DNA of 64,000 nt from Desulfarculales bacterium UBA696 (lineage in GTDB: Bacteria; Desulfobacterota; Syntrophobacteria; Syntrophobacterales; Syntrophobacteraceae): the NCBI GenBank assembly GCA_002298995.1, contig DBMO01000072.1, forward strand, positions 62,001 to 126,000, read 5' to 3'. The number at the start of each line of letters is the position of its first letter. Position 1 is the first letter of the stretch. Below, in pieces: positions 42,229-50,849 of this stretch. The position numbers and the translations under genes are program-made. The notes below the pieces were generated by a model. That model did no database searches. It saw nothing but the letters and a program-made list of their open reading frames with translations, and had not been told where the DNA came from.

Positions 42229-42478
42229 TCCAGTTCCAAATAACCGGGGAAATCCTGTTCATTCCACTCGGTAGTAACAAATTTAGGGCCAGGAGGCCTG
42301 CGCAAAGAGAGGGGCCAATACACCCGAGGCAAGCCACAGTAGGAGCTTGGACGAATTGGTCAAAGAACCTGTATTGTAAACGGGATGGCGAGTTTGTTCA
42401 AGAAAGGGCGGCCAATGAAATCGGGTTTTGGGGAGAACGCCTGCCGGTGTGAAAAAAAGGGGAGAACGCTCTGCTGCG

Positions 42479-43336
42479 CTATTCGATTTTTTCCACGGGA
42501 TTGAATTCACGTATCGTGCGCCTGATGTCTGCACTGATTTTATCGGTTTCCTGCGCCCATGATGGGGGAAGAAGCTTTTTGAGCTCATCGGAGGCCTCTT
42601 CGGCAGGCTTGCCGGACATCAGGAAATAGTAAGCAGCCTTTATGGCTCGGGCTGCGGCAAGCTCAGGGGCTTGGCGTTTGCGAGAGGCCGCGAGCGCCGA
42701 TTGCCGTGCCTCAGTAAAAAGAGGCTCATAGAACCGGCTGAATTCTCCCCGTGCATCCGGGCGCCACTTGCCTGCCTCAAATACGAGCAGTCGGGTCATC
42801 CCTGGTGAATCGGCAAAGGACAGCTGAAGACCGGTACCTTCAACAACATAATAGGCGAACTGCCAGTCTGTCACCCTGATGGCCCTGGCTTCATCGGTTC
42901 CGGGATTGAAGAATTTTACTTCGGAATCGGAGTGGGCCAGGTCGATTAGATCAAGCCCTTTTTCTGAACCGCAGGAGGTTGCTATGATAAGGGACGTGCA
43001 GCAGTGCGCGCCACCCGAAAAGCAATAGGCAAGAAGAGATCGGCAGTTCGGACCCGGAATTCCGGAAATGATTTGCGGTTCATGTAGATGAAAAGCACAC
43101 TCTTCGCTGTAAACGATTTTGCCCTGCCTCGAAAAAGCCAGATTGTATTCGCCGCCAAGAAAATCCTGCGAGGGATTTTTGGAAATCGTCAGCTCAAGGT
43201 CTTCGAACAGGATCTTTTTCTCAGCGGGAAGACCGCGTCCACGCACACCGGCAGAGCAAATCCCATAAGAACTTAAGATGAGGAGGAGGAAAAAAACCAA
43301 AAACTGGTTTGGCGACACATCAGCTCCATGCGACAT
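42479..43336 (-). CDS. Exported hypothetical protein
   Basis: A 285-residue protein with a signal peptide (hydrophobic core FLVFFLLLILSSYGICSAG at about 12-31). The mature part contains a small cysteine cluster CFSGGAHCCTSLIIATSCG at about 105-123, then repeated beta-strand-like stretches, and a helical C-terminus with ELAAARAIKAAYYFLMSGKP. I do not recognise a family. The disulfide-type cysteines and signal suggest an envelope or periplasmic location. It lies 27 bases behind the DisA_N-domain gene on the same strand, so the two may be one transcript. No function is proposed. Confidence 0.65.
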   Translation of the reverse strand: MSHGADVSPNQFLVFFLLLILSSYGICSAGVRGRGLPAEKKILFEDLELTISKNPSQDFLGGEYNLAFSRQGKIVYSEECAFHLHEPQIISGIPGPNCRSLLAYCFSGGAHCCTSLIIATSCGSEKGLDLIDLAHSDSEVKFFNPGTDEARAIRVTDWQFAYYVVEGTGLQLSFADSPGMTRLLVFEAGKWRPDARGEFSRFYEPLFTEARQSALAASRKRQAPELAAARAIKAAYYFLMSGKPAEEASDELKKLLPPSWAQETDKISADIRRTIREFNPVEKIE

Positions 43337-43363
43337 CGGAGATTTTCAAACAAAAAGCCTAAA

Positions 43364-44839
43364 TCAGGCGAGAGCGGGAGAGAGCAGGGGAGGTTCAACA
43401 TCAGCCGGCTCCGCCAACCACCCCTCGATGGTCGGGGGCTCGAAGACAAGCTGGCTGATCGGTTCCCATTCCGCCCTCGCGGTAAGATCAATGCCTCCAT
43501 GGATTACCGAAACCGGACGGTCCGAGGAGACAACCACGACGATAATGTTTTCGTGTTCGGCGGTAAACCGCAGGGCTGAATTGAATCTTGCTCCGCGCGC
43601 GCGGTTCTCGCCGACAATAGACCTTCCGTCCAATAGGCACGCGAATGCGTGCAGGCAAAGATCGGCGCCGATATGAAGCGCCCCGTCGACTTTGGAGAGC
43701 GACTTGGCGAGATCGAGCATCTGCGGATCACACAAATTGATCGGAGTCTCGAGCCGCTGGCCGGAAAAGTTTATGGGCTTGGTATTCAGGTCGATAACAA
43801 TTGAAGCCCCGTGGCGCTGCTCTCCAGCCCGCAGCACTATGCCCGAAACTATCTTAAAAAGATCATGCCGGTCGCCGCTCTGTAACCCCGGGCCAAGCAG
43901 AAGTTCCTCGAGTTGGACAAGATTTGGCCTGCGGTTGGAAGAATGAAAACTCCCGTCGGAAAAACTGCAAATCAGCTCGCCTGAAAATCGCAGGAAGCCA
44001 TGGCCGCCGCGAAACTCAGCCGTTATTCGGCAATCAGGCAGTCCTTTGTAATTGGCGACCCCGATAATGAAGCGCCCATCGGAGACCAGCCTGCGCTCGG
44101 AGTTTTCAACGGACAGTATGAGCTTCCGGACGTGCTTGAAATTAGATAGCCTGAGTTTTTCCGGATTGGGAAAACGCACCAGGAACTCGGTGGACGAAAT
44201 CATGGAGGGATCGACGAATACAAGGGTGCCGCGGGGCCATGCGCCTTCCTCGCGAGTTTTGGAGATCCCAAGCACGGCGTCGAGAATTGGATAGACCTCG
44301 ATGCGGCTGTCGAGCCCGAACTTTAGATCGAGTTCGTCCCGAATATAATCGCGCACTGCATGGGTGGCGTACTCGCGAAGCACGTACTGAGAGTTGCGCG
44401 TGGAGAACCAGTCTTCGTTCGAGCAGTCATGGGCCAGCAAACATGCCGCATGTTCGAGCCACCTTTCCGTCGGACCGGTCGAACACATGGTCGGATGATG
44501 CTCGGTAAACCAAGCCTGGTGGAAAATGGCACGCGTCCTGCCGCCGCATGATATCAGTCCGGACGGCTCAGGGCTTTTTTCGGGGAATATCTGGCCGAAT
44601 AGCCTTCCCTGGTGCACTTCGGGGGTGTTTTTGCGCCAATGATCTGATTTGAGGTAAATCTTTTCGATAAAGGGCTGGTGTCCCTCCAGCAGATTTTGAG
44701 GATCGTATATGCGGGGATCTGAATCGCATAAATCGGCATAGATGATCGCTGCCCGGCTTGGGCCCGAAAAATGCGATAGACCTCTGCAAAGCCCATCATG
44801 GACATGGAAGATGCTCTGTAGCTTTGTGGCGAGATTCAT
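43364..44839 (-). CDS. DisA_N (DAC)-domain protein, candidate c-di-AMP synthase
   Basis: A protein of about 491 residues (519 if an earlier start at 44923 is used). The last ~170 residues resemble the DisA_N diadenylate cyclase domain: GASIVIDLNTKP, then LAKSLSKVDGALHIGADLCLHAFACLLDG with the DGA motif, and RGARFNSALRFT where the RHR-type motif is expected. The second motif is altered (RFN rather than RHR or RHN), so activity is uncertain. The N-terminal ~320 residues match a poorly described region found in similar deltaproteobacterial proteins. If active, it condenses two ATP to c-di-AMP. It has no transmembrane segment and is unlike CdaA. The start is not well supported by a ribosome-binding site. 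Confidence 0.7.
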   Translation of the reverse strand: MNLATKLQSIFHVHDGLCRGLSHFSGPSRAAIIYADLCDSDPRIYDPQNLLEGHQPFIEKIYLKSDHWRKNTPEVHQGRLFGQIFPEKSPEPSGLISCGGRTRAIFHQAWFTEHHPTMCSTGPTERWLEHAACLLAHDCSNEDWFSTRNSQYVLREYATHAVRDYIRDELDLKFGLDSRIEVYPILDAVLGISKTREEGAWPRGTLVFVDPSMISSTEFLVRFPNPEKLRLSNFKHVRKLILSVENSERRLVSDGRFIIGVANYKGLPDCRITAEFRGGHGFLRFSGELICSFSDGSFHSSNRRPNLVQLEELLLGPGLQSGDRHDLFKIVSGIVLRAGEQRHGASIVIDLNTKPINFSGQRLETPINLCDPQMLDLAKSLSKVDGALHIGADLCLHAFACLLDGRSIVGENRARGARFNSALRFTAEHENIIVVVVSSDRPVSVIHGGIDLTARAEWEPISQLVFEPPTIEGWLAEPADVEPPLLSPALA

Positions 44840-45052
44840 TCTTTCGGTACCGATGGTTTGAAGTAGCCCCTGAAAGATCAGACCAGATATTATCTGACTA
44901 CAATTATAACGGCAGAATTTCAAGCCTCGATGAGCGGGTATTGTGAAAAATAAGAAAAAAGAGCCGGGGCCCTCTCCTGGATCCGCCCTGAATGATTATT
45001 TGATTGATGTTGACCGGTGGTAGACCACAATATCAACGGAGAGGATCATTCC

Positions 45053-46228
45053 ATGAAACAATTTGGGGACATCGATTATTACCTGTGCGAAGACCTTCTC
45101 TCCGATCATGAAAGGGGGATCAGGGACAACGTACGATCCTGGGTCGAGTCAAGGTACCTTCCCAGGGCCGCGGACTATTTCGAGCAGGGGACGTTTCCGC
45201 TCGATCTGGTTCCCGAGATGGCCCAAATGGGTCTTTTTGGTTTTAAGATGAAGGATTACGGGGGACGAGGAGAGAATAACACAGCCTTTGGCGTTGTTTG
45301 CCGGGAGTTGGAACGTGGAGACAGCGGCCTTCGTTCTTTCGTATCCGTTATGAACTCCCTGGTGATGTTTCCCATACATGAATACGGAAGCCAAGAACAA
45401 AAGGAGAGATGGCTGCCGCTGCTCGCCTCCGGAAATGCAATCGGCTGCTTTGGCCTGACAGAGCCTGATGCGGGATCGGACCCACAGAGCATGCGTACCA
45501 CGGCAGAGCGTGATGGCGAACGCTTCATTCTTAGAGGCCGGAAAATGTGGATCACAAACGGCAGCATCGCCGACATTGCCGTGGTGTGGGCGAAAACGGA
45601 CGGCGGCGGAGGCCCCATCCGTGGATTTCTGATCGAGAAGGGGACCCCGGGGTTCTCAGCCCATGACATTTCGCGCAAGTTTTCATTGCGCGCGTCAGTT
45701 ACATCGGCCCTGGTCTTGGACGATGTCGCAATCCCGGCCGAAAACCTGCTGCCGGGCGCCCACGGTCTGGGATCTGCTCTCGGGTGCCTTAATGAAGCAC
45801 GCTATGGAATTGCCTGGGGGGCGGTCGGAGCGGCCATGGCCTGCTTCGAGACCGCGCTAAACTATGCACGGTCCCGTACTCAGTTCAATGCGCCGCTTGC
45901 ATCGTTTCAGCTAGTACAGCAAAAACTCGCCTGGATGCTTACCGAAATAACAAAGGCTCAGCTTCTCTGCACCCGCCTGGGCCGCCTCAAGGATGAAGGC
46001 AAAGCTCGCCACACGCACATCTCGATGGCAAAAATGAATAATGCCGGCCAAGCCCTCAAAATCGCGAGGACCGCCAGGGACATCCTCGGCGCAAACGGCA
46101 TTAGCCTGGGCTATCCGCCTATCCGACACATGCTGAACCTGGAAACCGTGAATACTTACGAAGGCACAGAGGACATTCACACCTTGATTATCGGCCGCGA
46201 CATCACCGGCATGGATTCCTTCAGTTGA
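45053..46228 (+). CDS. gcdH: Glutaryl-CoA dehydrogenase (acyl-CoA dehydrogenase family)
   Basis: A 391-residue flavoprotein very like mitochondrial and bacterial glutaryl-CoA dehydrogenase: LRSFVSVMNSLVMFPIHEYG aligns with the region holding the substrate-carboxylate Arg, GCFGLTEPDAGSDP and WITNGSIADIAVVWAK bind FAD, KFSLRAS is conserved, and the catalytic Glu is in YEGTEDIHTLI. It oxidises glutaryl-CoA to crotonyl-CoA with CO2 loss, or to glutaconyl-CoA in some sulfate reducers that keep the carboxyl group; the sequence alone does not tell which. I start at the ATG at 45053, preceded by GGAGAGGAT. It stands alone, without etfAB or glutaconyl-CoA decarboxylase genes. Confidence 0.88.
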   Translation: MKQFGDIDYYLCEDLLSDHERGIRDNVRSWVESRYLPRAADYFEQGTFPLDLVPEMAQMGLFGFKMKDYGGRGENNTAFGVVCRELERGDSGLRSFVSVMNSLVMFPIHEYGSQEQKERWLPLLASGNAIGCFGLTEPDAGSDPQSMRTTAERDGERFILRGRKMWITNGSIADIAVVWAKTDGGGGPIRGFLIEKGTPGFSAHDISRKFSLRASVTSALVLDDVAIPAENLLPGAHGLGSALGCLNEARYGIAWGAVGAAMACFETALNYARSRTQFNAPLASFQLVQQKLAWMLTEITKAQLLCTRLGRLKDEGKARHTHISMAKMNNAGQALKIARTARDILGANGISLGYPPIRHMLNLETVNTYEGTEDIHTLIIGRDITGMDSFS

Positions 46229-46809
46229 AAATCATGGACCTCGACAACGGAGCGCGTAGTAGGGTCGAAATAGCCTGTGGAAGAGAACTCATCGATACAT
46301 TAACTTAAACCGGCCAGTACCGGTCTGCCGCCTGCGGCTTCCGATCCGATACTTTATCCGGAGACGGCGCAAACTCACCGCTTAAGCGCAGTATCGCAAT
46401 CGAGATATTTGCCTGCCGCTAACCTGTTGACAATGCCCTGTGCGCATGCCCATCCCAAGAAGGAAGAGGCGGAGTTTAAATTGCGATTGTAGTGTGCATC
46501 CTTTCCGCAATTAATGCCCGAATCATACCTCAAGATGCCTGGAGTTAAAGGAGTTGGCAAGCAAGGTGGAGCAGAACAGCTGATAAGTAAAATAAGAATC
46601 TGACCGGGATGTAGCTCGTATATACGGTTTGTATGCTCGAAACATACAGTCTCCACCTACTTGTTGTCCAAGCCAGCGATCTCGTAAAAGTACAAGGTAT
46701 AATTCTAACTTCTCGCTCAAATTTCCATATCCCGTAGGAGGTGTGAACCCCTGAGCTTTGAAAACGGCTTCGCTGTAACATTGGGTCATCCCTATATTTT
46801 TCATCGAAG
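46229..46809. other. Gap of 581 bases, no supported gene
   Basis: Between glutaryl-CoA dehydrogenase and the GT20 remnant I see no domain-like frame, terminator or clear repeat. A long minus-strand frame runs through it but extends antisense into otsB and is rejected. Confidence 0.4.
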
Positions 46810-46985
46810 GTGATCCAGTTCCGGCATATCTTCTGGCCGAATTCGGAGGAGTTCCGGAACCTCCCCTTGTTAGAGGAGATGCCAGGCTGGATGGTGGGAA
46901 ACGACCTCCTCGGGTTCCACCTACAGCACCAATGTCAACAACTGCCTCGGCACCGTGGAGCGGGGCATCGAGGCGCTCGTGAACC
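46810..46985 (+). pseudogene. GT20 trehalose-6-phosphate synthase-like remnant with frameshift
   Basis: From 46810 the plus strand reads IQFRHIFWPNSEEFRNLP and then WMVGNDLLGFHLQ, matching the conserved trehalose-phosphate/glucosylglycerol-phosphate synthase core (FWHIPWPNPE... GNDLLGFHLQ). Near 46935 the match moves to another frame, which continues CLGTVERGIEALVNHDYFRVR, equivalent to the NFLDTVDRxxEARVD stretch. So a frameshift is present, and both ends of the ~500-codon gene are missing. It directly precedes otsB, so the ancestor was probably an upstream synthase gene of the same locus. It is different from the intact otsA downstream. Confidence 0.65.
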
Positions 46986-47753
46986 ATGACTACTTCCGGG
47001 TACGGCAGGGAGGCCATTCCGCGCCTTTGGGTCTTCGACTTCGACGGAACGATCTCATCTATCGTCCCCGACCGGCAATCCGCTCGTTTGCACCCGGAGT
47101 GGCGTAAGCTCCTCGATGATCTCTCGCGAACACCCGGTAGTTCCGTGGCTGTCCTTTCCAGCAGGTCAATCGAGGATCTTTCACGGCGGGTTCCATCGCC
47201 CGGCGTCATCCTTGGGGGGGCCAGCGGGCTCGTGTGGCGTCTTCCAGGGGGGCACGAAATCCGTCCGGGAAACGTTGCGAAGACCAGGCGGGAAAAATCC
47301 CGCGCGGTCCTCGCGCCGCTGCTCTCCAGGCTTTGCTCGTTTCCAGGGGTAGACGTTGAAGACAAGGGCTGGTCGGTGGCCGTCCATTATCGTCACGTCC
47401 GTCCCGAAGCTTCAGCCATGCTGGAACCGCTGCTGGAGGAACTCAACCAGACGCCTGGAATCCGTGTTTTCCGGGGGCCGTCAGTTTCTGAGGTGCAATT
47501 GCTTCCCCAGGTGAACAAGTCCTTCGGTGTGCGCCGATTGTGCCGGTTCCTGGGGATCGATCCTTCCAAGGCTCAACTTCTCTATGCCGGAGACGACGAG
47601 AACGATGCCGTCGCGGTCCGATGGGTTTTGGGAAAGGGAGGGATCGCTTTTTGTGTGGGAAAGCCAATGAACATTCCCGGGGTGCGGTTTGTGGAAACTC
47701 CGGTTGACTTGGCGCGGGCGGTCCGTGAACTGGCCGTCATCGTGCCTCGGTAA
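46986..47753 (+). CDS. otsB: Trehalose-6-phosphate phosphatase
   Basis: A 255-residue HAD-family phosphatase. Motif I is VFDFDGTISSIVPD near residue 16 with the nucleophile Asp. Motif II is AVLSSRSIEDL, and motif IV is LLYAGDDENDAVAVRW with the metal-binding aspartates; the cap lies between. It removes phosphate from trehalose 6-phosphate to give trehalose, an osmoprotectant. It is upstream of otsA, separated by a fragment of a DUF5752 gene. The preceding sequence is a remnant of a GT20 synthase. Some HAD proteins beside GT20 genes act on glucosylglycerol phosphate, so substrate assignment rests on the otsA partner. Confidence 0.85.
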   Translation: MTTSGYGREAIPRLWVFDFDGTISSIVPDRQSARLHPEWRKLLDDLSRTPGSSVAVLSSRSIEDLSRRVPSPGVILGGASGLVWRLPGGHEIRPGNVAKTRREKSRAVLAPLLSRLCSFPGVDVEDKGWSVAVHYRHVRPEASAMLEPLLEELNQTPGIRVFRGPSVSEVQLLPQVNKSFGVRRLCRFLGIDPSKAQLLYAGDDENDAVAVRWVLGKGGIAFCVGKPMNIPGVRFVETPVDLARAVRELAVIVPR

Positions 47754-47782
47754 AACGAGAGAAAATGGAGCAAGGTGGTGGC

Positions 47783-47938
47783 ATGAAGACTTTCAAAGTA
47801 AAGGGCCGCGCGCTCCTCATGAAGACGAGCGACCTACCCCCAGCGATGAACTTGCGAGAACTGCGGGACCGGATCGCGGCATGCGGCGAAAACGTGCCGT
47901 ATCACCACTTTTGCGAGACCACCCTCCGATCAACGTAG
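47783..47938 (+). pseudogene. DUF5752-family N-terminal fragment between otsB and otsA
   Basis: A 51-codon frame starts at ATG 47783 behind GGAGCAAGGTGG and contains MNLRELRDRIAACGENVPYHHF and then CETTLRST. This matches the N-terminal part of DUF5752 proteins, which are often encoded among glycosyltransferase and trehalose genes and reach about 200 residues. A stop at 47936-47938 cuts the homology just after the CET motif and it does not resume in another frame. It is probably a truncated relic, though translation of a 51-residue peptide is possible. Confidence 0.5.
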
Positions 47939-48010
47939 GAGAAACTAAAGCCGGTCAAAGGGTTTTTTGAGGCCTGGTTTTCAATCGAGCCCGGAAAGAA
48001 CTGAGAGCTT

Positions 48011-49621
48011 ATGCGAGAACGAAGATTGGTCGTTGTTTCAAACCGTCTGCCGATCGTTCTGGAACGTCAAAAAGCCGGGAAATGGAACATCGGCCCGGGT
48101 GCGGGTGGACTGATAACCGCCCTTGGACCGGTGCTCCGAAACAGAGGAGGTCTGTGGATTGGCTGGCTGGGAACTCCGTCGGAAAAACTGGCCGATTTTT
48201 CCGGCCTGGATGAGTTGCTGCAAAGAGGCGCGGAAGAAACCGGCTATGCGCTCAGTCCAGTTCACCTGAGTACGGAAGAGGTTCAGAATTTCTATTTTGG
48301 CTTCTCAAACCAGATACTGTGGCCTCTTTTTCACGATTTTCCCACCCGCTGCAATTTCGATCCAGCCTACTGGCAAGCCTACGAGTGGGTAAACAGGAAA
48401 TTTGCGCGGGCTATCGTGGATAACACCACGGAGGAAGACTTCGTATGGGTACACGACTATCAGCTCATCCTTGCAGGTTCCGAGCTTATGAAGCTGGGTC
48501 GGAAACGGCATACCGGATTTTTCCTGCACATACCGTTTCCTCCGCTGGATGTTTTCATCAACCTGCCTTGGCGGTTCGCAATTCTGGACGCCCTGATGCA
48601 GTACGATCTCATTGGATTCCAGACCGAGCGCGACCGCCTCAACTTCATTGCCTGTGTTCGCGCGCTCACTCGCGGGGTAAGGGTTCTGGGAAAGGGGCAT
48701 GTCTGTAAGCTGGTTGTTCCCGGTCGGGAGGCGCGAGTCGGAAGCTTTCCCATCAGCATCGACTTCAAGGAGTTCGCCGGCCTGTCGGCAAGTCTCGAGA
48801 CGGCCGAGCAGGCCAAAACAATACGGGACAACCTGCCAAACCGCAAACTCATCTTCGGAGTCGACAGACTCGACTACACGAAAGGCATCCCGAACCGGCT
48901 CAACGCTCTGGTCAATGCCCTCGAGAGATACCCCGACCTGCGCCGCAGGATCACACTCATCCAGGTAATAGTGCCGAGTCGCGAGGTGATCGAGGAATAC
49001 GGCAGGATCAAAAAAGAAATTGAACGCATGATCGGTGAGATAAACGGGAGGTACACCGAAGTCGGGTGGACCCCGATCACTTACATCTTCGGCTCATTGA
49101 GCCGGCCCGAACTCGTGAGTTATTACCAGGCTTGCGAAATCGCCCTGATTACGCCCCTGAAAGACGGAATGAACTTGGTCGCCAAGGAGTATTGCGCAAG
49201 CAAAATCCACGAAGACGGCGCGCTCATCCTGAGTGAATTTGCCGGGGCGGCCGCAAGCCTGCACCATGGAGCGCTCCTGGTGAATCCGTACGATATTGAA
49301 GGTGTGGCTGACGCCATTCACCAGGCATACATAATGAATCCGAATGAGAGGCGCAAGAGAATGAGGGGCCTGCGGCGCACCATCCGCGGAAACGACGTTT
49401 ACCGTTGGGTCGCTTCGTTCCTCGAAGCCGGGCTTGCCGAGGACATGAGGCAATTTCCCCTTATGGAGTTATTCGTCCCGAGGCGCAGGCAGGACTTCTT
49501 GCCGAAGCAGTCACCAAAGCGCGTGCTCCGGGCGGATCAAAATCGGTTGGTTCCTCTTCCGCGATCTGCCCAGCCGGGAAAAAATGCGGTCGTTTTTAAA
49601 AGTAAGTTCGTGTCCTCTTGA
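48011..49621 (+). CDS. otsA: Trehalose-6-phosphate synthase (GT20)
   Basis: A 536-residue retaining glycosyltransferase that joins UDP-glucose (or ADP-/GDP-glucose) and glucose 6-phosphate. Motifs in order: VVSNRLPI near residue 8, GPGAGGLITAL, WVHDYQLIL, FFLHIPFPP, DLIGFQTERD, GVDRLDYTKGIPNRL, and TPLKDGMNLVAKEY for nucleotide-sugar binding. The last ~60 residues after FVPRR are basic and unlike other OtsA proteins, perhaps a loose tail. With OtsB it forms trehalose. Start ATG 48011 has GAAAGAACTGAGAG upstream, a modest ribosome-binding site. The gene pair sits in a region with decayed genes of similar type, suggesting a once larger compatible-solute cluster. Confidence 0.92.
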   Translation: MRERRLVVVSNRLPIVLERQKAGKWNIGPGAGGLITALGPVLRNRGGLWIGWLGTPSEKLADFSGLDELLQRGAEETGYALSPVHLSTEEVQNFYFGFSNQILWPLFHDFPTRCNFDPAYWQAYEWVNRKFARAIVDNTTEEDFVWVHDYQLILAGSELMKLGRKRHTGFFLHIPFPPLDVFINLPWRFAILDALMQYDLIGFQTERDRLNFIACVRALTRGVRVLGKGHVCKLVVPGREARVGSFPISIDFKEFAGLSASLETAEQAKTIRDNLPNRKLIFGVDRLDYTKGIPNRLNALVNALERYPDLRRRITLIQVIVPSREVIEEYGRIKKEIERMIGEINGRYTEVGWTPITYIFGSLSRPELVSYYQACEIALITPLKDGMNLVAKEYCASKIHEDGALILSEFAGAAASLHHGALLVNPYDIEGVADAIHQAYIMNPNERRKRMRGLRRTIRGNDVYRWVASFLEAGLAEDMRQFPLMELFVPRRRQDFLPKQSPKRVLRADQNRLVPLPRSAQPGKNAVVFKSKFVSS

Positions 49622-49774
49622 GAGATTTCCGCGCGGACTCTTGGAATCCACGCTGGAGACTTCATGATGTAAAGTTGCGATCAGTTTTTCGCGCAATCAG
49701 CACTGCATGCTCTATAGCATCTGGTGCATCGTTACGTGGTGAAAAGCGAAAACTCATGCGTTGGAGGCAATACC

Positions 49775-50446
49775 ATGAAAACCGCGAAAAAACAGCCGTG
49801 CTTACGGCATAAACTGGACGAATCGCTTCTGAGGGTGATTGCTGTGCAGGTCTTGGACTCCTTGGGCAAGGCCGGCCTAATCGAAAGCGCACTGGAAAAT
49901 TTCCTGGCCAGATACCCCTACTACGAGGTCCACAGGGCAGATCTGAAATCAGAATGTGAGGTGTCCTGTGCGGGTTGCGCTATAATGGCTTCCTACATCA
50001 GCGCCTGCAGAACCGCCGGAGACGCTGTCAGGGCGGGGGATTTGAATTGGTTTATGAAACACCGCGCGGGCCACCAAAAATTTCAGACGAGGGCTTTGCG
50101 CGCTGTTGAACAACGCCGTTTAGCACGGGTCGAGTCATACGTGGGGATCTTCCTTTATGTTTATGACAAGTCCGGGCGCAAATTCGAAGAAAGCGGCGGC
50201 GCCATGTCAGCGCTGTCCGCAATGGCCTTCTGTGCAGCTGCTCACGCCTTGGGACGAAATCATCAGAACGACTTGATGCACCAAGAGATCCATCACGTAA
50301 TTCACGAGTGCATAATGCCTTTACTTGAATCAACATTCCAAATCTTCGGCGGATCGGGGACCAAGACGATAGCTTCACAATATGATCAGCTAAAGACATT
50401 TGATGGATGGCTCCCCCCCGGATCGAAAAACAGGAGAGCTGTGTGA
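49775..50446 (+). CDS. Unknown Cys/His-rich protein
   Basis: A 223-residue protein, mostly helical, with a cysteine group CEVSCAGCAIMASYISAC (about residues 61-78) and a later His-rich helix ALGRNHQNDLMHQEIHHVIHEC (about 167-188). It lacks a signal peptide and clear membrane segments. The paired Cys and His clusters suggest a metal site or iron-sulfur centre; this is inference from composition, and I recognise no family. Start at ATG 49775 is well supported by GGAGG at 49763-49767. It lies between otsA and the dsr promoter region, and I see no hairpin terminator between it and that promoter. Confidence 0.6.
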   Translation: MKTAKKQPCLRHKLDESLLRVIAVQVLDSLGKAGLIESALENFLARYPYYEVHRADLKSECEVSCAGCAIMASYISACRTAGDAVRAGDLNWFMKHRAGHQKFQTRALRAVEQRRLARVESYVGIFLYVYDKSGRKFEESGGAMSALSAMAFCAAAHALGRNHQNDLMHQEIHHVIHECIMPLLESTFQIFGGSGTKTIASQYDQLKTFDGWLPPGSKNRRAV

Positions 50447-50596
50447 AGTTTCCCTTCTCCAGAGTTCACCGGCCCGCCACGGCAAGCGCGGCGTTGCCGT
50501 CGACGGTCCGGTGCGACTGTTGTTGGGCGTCACGTTCGTATACTTCAGGCGAGCACCTCCTCGTTACGCTACAGTCAACATATCTTTCCATAACGG

Positions 50597-50633
50597 GACA
50601 TCCTCGGAGCAAGCGGCATCAGCCTCGGTTATA
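50597..50633 (+). pseudogene. Possible acyl-CoA dehydrogenase gene scrap
   Basis: These 37 bases encode DILGASGISLGY, almost the same as DILGANGISLGY in the glutaryl-CoA dehydrogenase at 46077-46113. Flanking codons do not align and the same frame has a stop just before it. It could be a minute relic of a second copy, or chance. Confidence 0.25.
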
Positions 50634-50729
50634 GTCCATTTTGCATTTCCCTTGTTTGCGCTCCTTGCCCGAAAATTCAAAGCTGCCCGGACCACGCCTT
50701 TTAATACACTAGATTTGTTCTGTTTTTCG

Positions 50730-50757
50730 TTGACCTTTCGAGTCGGGCTGGTTAAAT
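50730..50757 (+). promoter_or_regulatory. Candidate dsr operon promoter
   Basis: TTGACC at 50730-50735 and TTAAAT at 50752-50757, spaced 16 bases, form a plausible sigma-70-type promoter about 90 bases upstream of the first dsr-operon gene. The rest of the 403-base gap 50447-50849 has no credible gene. Confidence 0.4.
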
Positions 50758-50763
50758 GGCACC

Positions 50764-50783
50764 GGTGTGATATTTCTCACACC
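50764..50783. promoter_or_regulatory. CRP/HcpR-like palindromic operator upstream of the dsr operon
   Basis: GGTGTGATATTTCTCACACC is a perfect inverted repeat with the core TGTGA-N6-TCACA, the consensus of CRP/FNR-family regulators. A nearly identical signal has been proposed for HcpR, which controls sulfate-reduction genes in some Desulfovibrio. It lies just downstream of the candidate -10 box, a place that fits repression, and 66 bases before the RsbRD_N gene. Confidence 0.6.
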
Positions 50784-50849
50784 TGAACTGCTGAAAAGCA
50801 CTATCAGCCTGCCAAATCCAATTTCCCTTTTTCCCCGGAGAAACCAACC

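Noticed and set aside
46523..47365. 280-residue frame on the minus strand
   Set aside because: Runs antisense through otsB and the GT20 remnant, has no domain character and no ribosome-binding site.
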